6,118 nt of DNA from Microbacteriaceae bacterium (GTDB lineage: Bacteria > Actinomycetota > Actinomycetes > Actinomycetales > Microbacteriaceae), in contig JAKONM010000351.1 of NCBI GenBank assembly GCA_022701925.1, positions 1 to 6,118 on the forward strand, in the 5' to 3' direction. The first letter of the stretch is position 1, and the number at the start of each line of letters is the position of its first letter. Shown here piece by piece: positions 1-4,500 of this stretch. A model generated the notes under the pieces. It saw only the letters and a program-made list of their open reading frames with translations. It had not been told where the DNA came from and did not search any database. Position numbers and translations under genes: made by a program.

Positions 1-1
1 C

Positions 2-961
2 GGAGCGAGCGGCTCGCTGCTGGCAGTGCTCGTCGCGCTGGTCGCGAACGTGCTGATCGCGCTGGCGAAGTCGGCGGCGGCGCTGCTGACGGGGTCGGCG
101 TCGATGGTCGCAGAGGCCGCGCACTCCTGGGCCGACGCCGGCAACGAGGTGTTCCTGGTGATCGCGGAGCGGCGCTCCGCGCGGGCCCCGGATGCCCTGC
201 ACCCGCTGGGCTACGGGCGCGACGTCTACGTGTGGTCGCTGTTCGCGGCAGTGGGACTCTTCACCGTCGGCGCGGCGGTGTCGGTGCAGCACGGCATCAG
301 CGAGCTGGGGTCGGACGAGCCCAGCGAGAACACGCTGATCGCCTACGTCGTGATCGCCGTCTCCTTCGTGCTGGAGGGCGTCTCGTTCCTGCGCTCCCTG
401 AAGCAGCTGCGCGCCTCGGCGGCGGAGCAGGAGCAGGACGTGCTGCCGCACGTGCTCGCGACCTCCGACCCGACCGTGCGCGCGGTCTTCTTCGAGGACG
501 CCGCCGCCCTGATCGGGCTGCTGATCGCGGCGGCCGGGATCGCGCTGCACGAGATCACCGGCTCCGCGGTCTTCGACGCGATCGGCTCGATCCTGATCGG
601 CGTGCTGCTGGGCGTCGTCGCGATCCTGCTCATCCGGCTGAACCGGCGGTTCCTCATCGGGCAGGCGCCGTCGCCCCGCATCCGCGACGCGGTGCTGCGG
701 ATGCTCGTGCAGCAGCCCGGCGTCGCCACCGTGTCGTACCTCCACCTGGAGTTCGTGGGCTCGTCCCGGGTCTTCCTGGTCGCGGCCGTCGACCTCGACG
801 GCGACGCCGCGGAGCACGAGGCCGCAGCGGCGCTCGCCGCGGTCGCCGCGGCCGTCGAGCGGGACGACCACGTCGTGGAGGCGGTGCTGACCCTCAGCGC
901 TCCGGGCGCCGAGCCGCTGCGCACGGCGACCGGTCCCGTCTCGTCGCAGCTGCCCCGCTAG
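2..961 (+). CDS. Cation diffusion facilitator transporter (ZnT9-like), 5' end outside window
   Basis: This is an inner-membrane transporter of the CDF family, expected to export divalent metal (Zn/Mn/Fe/Co-type) by proton antiport; the metal cannot be told from sequence. The frame is open from base 2 to the TAG at 959-961. A GTG at 26 could start translation, but the first transmembrane helix already begins upstream of it, so I treat the gene as 5'-partial and probably missing only a few codons. Counting from base 2, the TM2 metal site HSWAD (H41, D45) is present, followed by GNE. TM5 carries the ZnT9-type E165-D166 pair with AAALIG, and TM6 has FDAIGS (D192). HPLGYGR (from H67) is the conserved loop before TM3. 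Six hydrophobic helices lie at about 7-28, 34-54, 75-96, 109-130, 158-180 and 190-212, then a cytoplasmic C-terminal domain of about 90 residues rich in Ala and Glu. The family is secure. The gene has no obvious functional tie to aroQ downstream. Confidence 0.9.
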   Translation, partial: GASGSLLAVLVALVANVLIALAKSAAALLTGSASMVAEAAHSWADAGNEVFLVIAERRSARAPDALHPLGYGRDVYVWSLFAAVGLFTVGAAVSVQHGISELGSDEPSENTLIAYVVIAVSFVLEGVSFLRSLKQLRASAAEQEQDVLPHVLATSDPTVRAVFFEDAAALIGLLIAAAGIALHEITGSAVFDAIGSILIGVLLGVVAILLIRLNRRFLIGQAPSPRIRDAVLRMLVQQPGVATVSYLHLEFVGSSRVFLVAAVDLDGDAAEHEAAAALAAVAAAVERDDHVVEAVLTLSAPGAEPLRTATGPVSSQLPR

Positions 962-972
962 CCTCGACCCCC

Positions 973-1419
973 GTGCGCGTCCTCGTCCTGAACGGCCCCA
1001 ACCTGCAGCGGCTCGGCACGCGGCAGCCCGACGTCTACGGCACCACGACCCTGGCCGACGTGGCCCGGACGCTGTCCGAGCAGGCGCCCGAGGGCGTGCG
1101 CGTCGAGCTGCGGCAGACCGACGACGAGGCGACGCTGATCGGCTGGCTGCACGAGGCCGTCGACACCGGTTCGCCCGTGATCCTGAACCCGGCGGCGTTC
1201 ACGCACTACTCGTACGCGCTGCACGACGCCGTCGTGATCGTCACCGAGACGGGCCTGCCGCTGATCGAGGTGCACATCTCGAACCCGCACGCCCGGGACG
1301 AGTTCCGGCACGTGTCCGTCGTCTCGCCCGTCGCCACAGGCGTCATCGCGGGACTCGGCACCGCGGGCTACGGGCTGGCGCTGGCCTGGATCGTGGAGCG
1401 GTCCGGGACCGACCGCTAG
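973..1419 (+). CDS. aroQ: 3-dehydroquinate dehydratase, type II
   Basis: This cytosolic enzyme dehydrates 3-dehydroquinate to 3-dehydroshikimate, the third step of the shikimate pathway; the type II enzyme is normally a dodecamer. The 148 residues match the family's usual length of about 145-150. Visible hallmarks are N7-GPNL and the flexible lid RLGTRQPDVYG with catalytic R17 and Y22. The NPAAFTHYS segment has N72 and H78, EVHISN carries catalytic H101, and R112 lies in DEFRH. The GTG at 973 was chosen because homologues begin a few residues before LVLNGPNL; the frame is open further upstream only as out-of-frame overlap with the transporter gene. The start lies 11 nt after the transporter stop and has no purine-rich Shine-Dalgarno, so it may depend on coupling to the upstream gene or on leaderless-type initiation. 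Identity is very secure. Confidence 0.96.
   Translation: MRVLVLNGPNLQRLGTRQPDVYGTTTLADVARTLSEQAPEGVRVELRQTDDEATLIGWLHEAVDTGSPVILNPAAFTHYSYALHDAVVIVTETGLPLIEVHISNPHARDEFRHVSVVSPVATGVIAGLGTAGYGLALAWIVERSGTDR
1397..1417 (+). other. Hairpin spanning the aroQ stop codon
   Basis: Arms agcggtc (1397-1403) and gaccgct (1411-1417) are perfectly complementary around a 7-nt loop. The structure covers the last aroQ codons and the first base of its stop. No U-rich tail follows, so it is at best a weak terminator or a 3'-end stabilising hairpin. In DNA of this composition a 7-bp stem can arise by chance. Confidence 0.3.
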
Positions 1420-1422
1420 ACT
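1417..1422 (+). promoter_or_regulatory. Possible -10 element for efp
   Basis: TAGACT fits the actinobacterial TANNNT -10 pattern and overlaps the aroQ stop codon. A start site about 7 nt downstream, near 1429, would give efp a leader of about 54 nt. The -35 position (around 1394-1399, tggagc) matches TTGACA at only three positions, so support is weak. Co-transcription from aroQ is an equally good explanation for efp expression. Confidence 0.3.
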
Positions 1423-1478
1423 CCTCCGTCGGCCTCCCCGGCTGCCACCGGGTCCGAGGCCGCACGAGACCACGGAGG
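1423..1478 (+). promoter_or_regulatory. Nested hairpin that pairs with the efp Shine-Dalgarno
   Basis: Three helices nest in the aroQ-efp spacer. The outer helix pairs cctccgt (1423-1429) with acggagg (1472-1478). The middle one pairs cggcctc (1430-1436) with gaggccg (1456-1462). The inner one pairs cccgg (1437-1441) with ccggg (1448-1452) around loop ctgcca. Bulges are tcc at 1453-1455 and nine bases at 1463-1471, both on the 3' side. The ggagg of the efp ribosome-binding site (1474-1478, 4 nt before the ATG) lies entirely in the outer helix. The pairing is read directly from the sequence; any regulatory role is inference, and GC-rich DNA folds readily. Confidence 0.4.
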
Positions 1479-1482
1479 CACC

Positions 1483-2043
1483 ATGGCCAGCACCGCCGAC
1501 ATCCGCAACGGCGTCGTCCTCTCGATCGACGGGCAGCTCTGGAGCGTCGTCGAGTTCCAGCACGTGAAGCCCGGCAAGGGCGGGGCGTTCGTCCGCACGA
1601 AGCTGAAGAACGTCGTCTCCGGCAAGGTCGTCGACCGCACCTACAACGCCGGCACGAAGGTCGAGATCGAGAACGTCGACCGGCGCGACTACCAGTTCCT
1701 GTACAAGGACGGCGATGACTTCGTCTTCATGGACGGCGAGACGTACGAGCAGCTGCCGATCCCGGCCAGGACCGTCGGCGACGCCGCGAACTACCTGCTC
1801 GAGAACCAGTCGGCCCAGATCGCGATGAACAACGGCAACCCGCTCTACGTCGAGCTGCCCGCCTCCGTCGTGCTCGAGGTCACCTACACCGAGCCGGGCC
1901 TGCAGGGCGACCGCTCGAGCGCGGGCACCAAGCCGGCGACGCTCGAGACCGGGGCCGAGATCCAGGTGCCGCTGTTCCTCGAGACGGGCACGAAGGTCAA
2001 GGTGGACACCCGCACGGGCGGCTACCTGGGCCGCGTCTCCTAG
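1483..2043 (+). CDS. efp: Elongation factor P
   Basis: EF-P binds ribosomes stalled at polyproline stretches and promotes peptide-bond formation by placing a loop lysine near the P-site tRNA. The 186 residues are full length. The N-terminal KOW-like domain (about 1-65) carries the loop PGKGGA with K32 at its tip. Two OB-fold domains follow (about 66-128 and 129-186). The C-terminal family signature runs from K150 to G169 (K-x-A, then G, then VP, then G), and the protein ends in the typical YLGRV. The ATG at 1483 has ggagg at 1474-1478 with a 4-nt gap, which fixes the start. The loop is PGKGG rather than the PGKGP described for many actinobacterial EF-Ps thought to work with an unmodified lysine; no modification enzyme gene is visible here. 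The stop codon shares one base with the nusB start. Identity is certain. Confidence 0.98.
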   Translation: MASTADIRNGVVLSIDGQLWSVVEFQHVKPGKGGAFVRTKLKNVVSGKVVDRTYNAGTKVEIENVDRRDYQFLYKDGDDFVFMDGETYEQLPIPARTVGDAANYLLENQSAQIAMNNGNPLYVELPASVVLEVTYTEPGLQGDRSSAGTKPATLETGAEIQVPLFLETGTKVKVDTRTGGYLGRVS

Positions 2044-2465
2044 TGTCGGCGCGCACCAAGTCGCGCAAGCGCGCGCTCGACGTGCTGTTCAGCGCCGACG
2101 TGCGGGGCGACAGCCTCGAGCAGGCGCTCGAGGCGGAGGCGCTGCGCGCGGCCGCCCGTCCCGAGCGGGCGTCCAGCTGGCCCTACGCCCGCCAGATCGT
2201 GCAGGGCGTGATCGACCACATCGACGAGATCGACTTCCTGCTCACGCGCCACTCGACCTCCTGGCCGCTCGACCGCATGCCCGCGGTGGATCGCGGCATC
2301 CTGCGCATCGCCGTGTGGGAGTCCCGCTTCAACGACGAGGTGCCGGTGGGCGTCGCGATCGACGAGGCCGTCGAGCTGGCGAAGGAGCTGTCGACCGACG
2401 ACAGCCCCGGCTTCGTCAACGGGCTGCTGAACGCGGTCGTGAAGGATCCGACCCCCACCTCCTGA
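2043..2465 (+). CDS. nusB: Transcription antitermination factor NusB
   Basis: NusB binds boxA RNA with NusE (ribosomal protein S10) and supports antitermination of rRNA operons. The 140-residue all-helical protein has the expected landmarks. There is a basic N-terminal RNA-binding segment (ARTKSRKRALDVLF, 3-16). The core motif around D77-R78 and D83-RGILRIAVWE follows. The C-terminal signature is VAIDEAVELAKEL (104-116) and then GFVNGLLNAV (123-132). The GTG start at 2043 overlaps the last base of the efp TAG, and no Shine-Dalgarno precedes it apart from efp coding sequence, so translation probably reinitiates after efp termination. The efp-nusB adjacency is common in bacteria. In relatives the pyr operon often follows nusB directly; here a reverse-strand gene lies between. 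Identity is very secure. Confidence 0.96.
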   Translation: MSARTKSRKRALDVLFSADVRGDSLEQALEAEALRAAARPERASSWPYARQIVQGVIDHIDEIDFLLTRHSTSWPLDRMPAVDRGILRIAVWESRFNDEVPVGVAIDEAVELAKELSTDDSPGFVNGLLNAVVKDPTPTS

Positions 2466-2470
2466 GCGGG

Positions 2471-2515
2471 TCCGGGACCTCCGACCGGGGGCGCCCCCCG
2501 TCCGGTCGTCCCGGA
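2471..2515. terminator. Strong bulged hairpin between convergent genes
   Basis: The outer arms tccgggac (2471-2478) and gtcccgga (2508-2515) pair perfectly. After a 4-nt bulge (2479-2482), gaccgg (2483-2488) pairs with ccggtc (2502-2507). After a 2-nt bulge (2500-2501), ggg (2489-2491) pairs with ccc (2497-2499). That makes 17 base pairs with a short C-rich loop, starting 6 nt past the nusB stop and ending 13 nt before the end of the minus-strand gene. There is no U-tract on either strand, as is usual for actinobacterial terminator-like hairpins. The position fits a bidirectional terminator. Confidence 0.65.
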
Positions 2516-2521
2516 TCCGGT

Positions 2522-2542
2522 CCGGCGATCACGCCTCGCCGG
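2522..2542 (-). other. Small hairpin over the stop codon of the EthD-like gene
   Basis: ccggcga (2522-2528) and tcgccgg (2536-2542) form a perfect 7-bp stem with a 7-nt loop that contains the minus-strand stop codon (2529-2531). It could cooperate with the larger hairpin just beyond it in ending leftward transcription. It is also short enough to be chance in this base composition. Confidence 0.3.
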
Positions 2543-2855
2543 CCTCCCACACGGTCTCGACGTCCGTGAACAGGCCGGTCACCTTCCCGCCGGCGCTGCC
2601 GACGAACGCGGCGAAGAACACCTGGCCCGCCTCCGACCCGACGGCGGCCGAGGCGGCGTCGTAGTCGGCGAACCACAGCTGCAGCGTGCGGTGCGCGGGC
2701 CGCGGGGTGCCGTCCTCCTTGGGCCAGACCTTCCCGCTCGTCAGCCGCGTGAGGCACGGCAGCGCCCTCGCCTGCGTCAGCAGCTCGGGCACGCGCGCCT
2801 CGAAGGCCTCCGCGTCGTCCAGGTCGTCCACGATCAACTCGATCTTCGTCGGCAT
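2529..2855 (-). CDS. EthD-like dimeric alpha/beta-barrel protein, function unknown
   Basis: This is a small soluble 108-residue protein with no signal peptide or membrane segment. The predicted order is strand (KIELIV, 4-9), helix (14-28), strand (34-42), strand (RTLQLWF, 56-62), helix (65-83) and strand (91-100). This is the ferredoxin-like pattern of the dimeric alpha/beta-barrel superfamily. The segments LWFADYDAA, then EAGQ, then a final GLFTDVE resemble EthD-family proteins, where LWFDD, PEGQ and GEVE-like ends are typical. EthD was named for its link to an ether-degrading cytochrome P450 cluster; most genomic members have no known reaction, and no partner oxygenase is visible here. The ATG at 2855 has only a weak GGCGG-type ribosome-binding site. 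Codon use matches the neighbours, so there is no sign of recent transfer. The gene is convergent with nusB and divergent from pyrR. Coding status is likely; the function is not assignable. Confidence 0.72.
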   Translation of the reverse strand: MPTKIELIVDDLDDAEAFEARVPELLTQARALPCLTRLTSGKVWPKEDGTPRPAHRTLQLWFADYDAASAAVGSEAGQVFFAAFVGSAGGKVTGLFTDVETVWEAGEA

Positions 2856-2922
2856 GCCGCCAGTCGAGCACCGCGTCCCTGCGGACCGGCCGAGCGTCGC
2901 GGGGAGGGCCGCGCCAGGCGTC

Positions 2923-2956
2923 CGGGAGCCGCGGAGGAGGGCGTCCGCGGCTCCCG
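2923..2956. repeat. Perfect 13-bp inverted repeat upstream of pyrR
   Basis: The arms cgggagccgcgga (2923-2935) and tccgcggctcccg (2944-2956) are exact reverse complements around an 8-nt spacer (2936-2943). The right arm ends one base before the candidate pyr -10, so the repeat occupies the -35 and spacer region. It lies between divergent genes, so it is not an ordinary end-of-gene terminator. It could be an operator, or a hairpin that stops read-through into the pyr operon. It is the longest perfect stem I noticed in the window. Confidence 0.8.
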
Positions 2957-2957
2957 C

Positions 2958-2963
2958 TACGCT
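2958..2963 (+). promoter_or_regulatory. Candidate -10 element for the pyr operon
   Basis: TACGCT fits the actinobacterial TANNNT -10 consensus. A start site near 2970 would give a leader of about 53 nt that includes the whole PyrR hairpin. No TTGACA-like -35 is found at 17-18 bp; that area is purine-rich and lies within the inverted repeat. Position relative to the leader is the main support. Confidence 0.4.
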
Positions 2964-2975
2964 CGCTGACGATCA

Positions 2976-3012
2976 CCTTTAACGGACCGTCCAGAGAGAC
3001 GGGGAAGGAGGT
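2976..3012 (+). promoter_or_regulatory. PyrR-binding leader hairpin overlapping the pyrR Shine-Dalgarno
   Basis: The RNA segment CGUCCAGAGAGACG (2988-3001) aligns with the PyrR-binding loop consensus ARUCCNGNGAGGYU known from Bacillus pyr leaders. The UCCNGNGAG core is intact, and the three departures keep base pairing (C-G for the outer A-U pair, U-A for U-G). The upper stem is ccgt (2987-2990) with acgg (2999-3002). An internal loop (2980-2986 against 3003-3004) separates it from a lower stem of cctt (2976-2979) with aagg (3005-3008), the first half of the Shine-Dalgarno. PyrR bound with UMP/UTP should stabilise this fold and hide the ribosome-binding site. No terminator follows, so translational repression is favoured over attenuation. 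Confidence 0.8.
3005..3012 (+). promoter_or_regulatory. Perfect pyrR ribosome-binding site
   Basis: aaggaggt is a full match to the 16S rRNA anti-Shine-Dalgarno and lies 10 nt before the ATG at 3023, a slightly long spacing. It is the strongest ribosome-binding site in the window, consistent with a site that is regulated by being hidden or exposed. Confidence 0.85.
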
Positions 3013-3022
3013 CGGACGGCGC

Positions 3023-3556
3023 ATGCGCACCCTGCTGCAGGCCGACGACGTGCGGCGCGCGATCACGCGCATGGCCCACGAGCTGCTCGAGCACGACCCC
3101 GACGTCGACCGCCTGGTGCTGCTGGGCATCCCCACGCGCGGCGCCGTGCTGGCCCGCCGGCTGGGGGAGCAGATGACGCGGATCGCGGGCCGCCCGGTGC
3201 CCGTCGGGGTGCTGGACGTGACGTTGTACCGCGACGACCTGGCCGGCCAGCCGACCCGCGCGACCCGCCGCACCGACGTGCCGGTGGACCTCGACGGCGC
3301 CGTCGTGGTGCTGGTCGACGACGTGCTCTACTCCGGCCGCACCGTGCGCGCCGCGCTCGACGCCGTGACGGCCATCGGTCGTCCCGCCGTGGTGCGCCTG
3401 GCAGTGCTCGTGGACCGCGGGCACCGCCAGCTGCCGGTGCGGCCCGACTCGGTCGGCCGCAACCTGCCCTCGGCGAAGACGGAGCGGGTGCGCGTGCTGC
3501 TCGCCGAGGTCGACGGCGAGGACGCCGTCACCATCGAGGACGGGGACGCGGCGTGA
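3023..3556 (+). CDS. pyrR: Bifunctional pyr operon regulator / uracil phosphoribosyltransferase PyrR
   Basis: PyrR binds pyr mRNA leaders when loaded with UMP or UTP and lowers expression of pyrimidine biosynthesis genes. Many members also convert uracil and PRPP to UMP. The 177 residues are typical. Type I phosphoribosyltransferase features are present: GIPTRGAVLARR (35-46), the flexible-loop region DVTLYRDDL (65-73), and the PRPP motif VVVLVDDVLYSGRT (94-107) with D99 and D100. The C-terminal segment LVDRGHRQLPVRPDSVGRN (129-147) is characteristic of PyrR rather than Upp. The ATG at 3023 follows a perfect Shine-Dalgarno, and a matching RNA-binding site lies in its own leader, so autoregulation is expected. 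The stop overlaps the pyrB start by 4 nt (GTGA). Identity is very secure; enzyme activity in this species is inferred. Confidence 0.97.
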   Translation: MRTLLQADDVRRAITRMAHELLEHDPDVDRLVLLGIPTRGAVLARRLGEQMTRIAGRPVPVGVLDVTLYRDDLAGQPTRATRRTDVPVDLDGAVVVLVDDVLYSGRTVRAALDAVTAIGRPAVVRLAVLVDRGHRQLPVRPDSVGRNLPSAKTERVRVLLAEVDGEDAVTIEDGDAA

Positions 3557-4500
3557 GCGACCACCTGCTGACCACGCGCGGCTTCACCCGGGACGCCGCC
3601 GTGCGGCTGCTCGACCTGGCCGAGGACATGGCGGACACGCAGCAGCGCCAGGTGAAGAAGCTGCCGACGCTGCGCGGCACCACCGTCGTGAACCTGTTCT
3701 TCGAGGACTCGACGCGCACGCGCATCTCGTTCGAGGTCGCGGCCAAGCGGCTCTCCGCCGACGTGATCACCTTCAGCGCGAAGGGCTCCAGCGTCTCGAA
3801 GGGCGAGAGCCTGCAGGACACCGCGCAGACGCTGCAGGCGATGGGCGCCGACGGCATCGTGATGCGCCACCCCTCCTCCGGCGCCGCGCACGTGCTGGCC
3901 ACCAGCGGGTGGACGCGGGCCGGCGTCGTGAACGCGGGCGACGGCACGCACGAGCACCCGACGCAGGCGCTGCTCGACGCCTTCACGATCCGCCGGCGCC
4001 GGGACGGGGACGATTCGCGCGGTCGCGACCTGGCCGGGCTCCGGGTCGTCATCGTCGGCGACGTGCTGCACAGCCGGGTCGCGCGGTCCAACCTCTGGCT
4101 GCTCACCGCCCTCGGCGCCTCGGTGCGGCTGGTCGGGCCGCCGACGCTGCTGCCGGCGCACGTCGAGGGCTGGCCGGTGACGACCGGCATCGACCTGGAC
4201 GAGGCGATCGCCGACGGTCCCGACGTGGTGATGATGCTGCGGGTGCAGCGCGAGCGCATGACGGAGGCGTTCTTCCCCTCCGCCCGCGAGTACGCGCGCC
4301 TCTACGGCCTGTCGGTGGCGCGCGCCGACGCGCTGCCGTCGACGAGCCTGGTGATGCACCCCGGGCCGATGAACCGCGGGCTCGAGATCGCGGGGGCGGT
4401 GGCGGACTCGCCGCGGTCCACGGTGCTCGAGCAGGTGCAGAACGGGGTCGCCGTCCGCATGGCGGTGCTGTACGACGTCCTGGCAGGGGAGCGGGCATGA
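3553..4500 (+). CDS. pyrB: Aspartate carbamoyltransferase catalytic subunit
   Basis: PyrB condenses carbamoyl phosphate with L-aspartate to give N-carbamoyl-L-aspartate, the second step of de novo pyrimidine synthesis, in the cytosol. The 315 residues match the usual length of about 305-320. The carbamoyl-phosphate loop FEDSTRTR (50-57) is intact, as are K83 of the SKGES loop and RHPSSGA (R105, H106). HEHPTQALLDAF (133-144) and DVLHSRVARSN (170-180) are also present. Later come the aspartate-binding region LRVQRERM (229-236) and MHPGPMNRG (268-276), so the enzyme should be active. The GTG start overlaps the pyrR stop as GTGA, which implies coupled translation. No pyrI regulatory subunit is visible, as is usual in actinobacteria, so control probably comes from PyrR. 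Identity is certain. Confidence 0.98.
   Translation: MSDHLLTTRGFTRDAAVRLLDLAEDMADTQQRQVKKLPTLRGTTVVNLFFEDSTRTRISFEVAAKRLSADVITFSAKGSSVSKGESLQDTAQTLQAMGADGIVMRHPSSGAAHVLATSGWTRAGVVNAGDGTHEHPTQALLDAFTIRRRRDGDDSRGRDLAGLRVVIVGDVLHSRVARSNLWLLTALGASVRLVGPPTLLPAHVEGWPVTTGIDLDEAIADGPDVVMMLRVQRERMTEAFFPSAREYARLYGLSVARADALPSTSLVMHPGPMNRGLEIAGAVADSPRSTVLEQVQNGVAVRMAVLYDVLAGERA

Noticed and set aside
232..972. Long plus-strand open frame running into aroQ, suggesting an N-terminal extension or fusion.
   Set aside because: It overlaps the transporter gene in another frame, is an Arg/Ala/Gly-rich low-information sequence, and the aroQ family starts at 973.
2511..2520. Ten-base palindrome ccggatccgg as a possible operator.
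   Set aside because: It is short, overlaps the terminator hairpin arm, and is expected by chance at this composition.
2856..2922. Search for a leftward promoter for the EthD-like gene.
   Set aside because: No TANNNT -10 or TTGAC-like -35 was seen on the minus strand here, so no promoter is reported.
2686..2982. Plus-strand short open frames opposite the EthD-like gene.
   Set aside because: Their translations are Arg/Pro/Ser-rich without a fold pattern, whereas the minus-strand frame shows a coherent alternation of strands and helices and an EthD-like C-terminus.
2416..3273. Minus-strand open frame of 285 codons covering the nusB-pyrR interval.
   Set aside because: It crosses the end of nusB, the EthD-like gene in another frame, the regulatory spacer and the start of pyrR. 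It is strongly Arg-rich and looks non-coding.
3909..4496. Open frame upstream of pyrC in the same frame, suggesting a longer dihydroorotase.
   Set aside because: It lies within pyrB in another frame and has no dihydroorotase features; the ATGA overlap at 4497 is the expected start.
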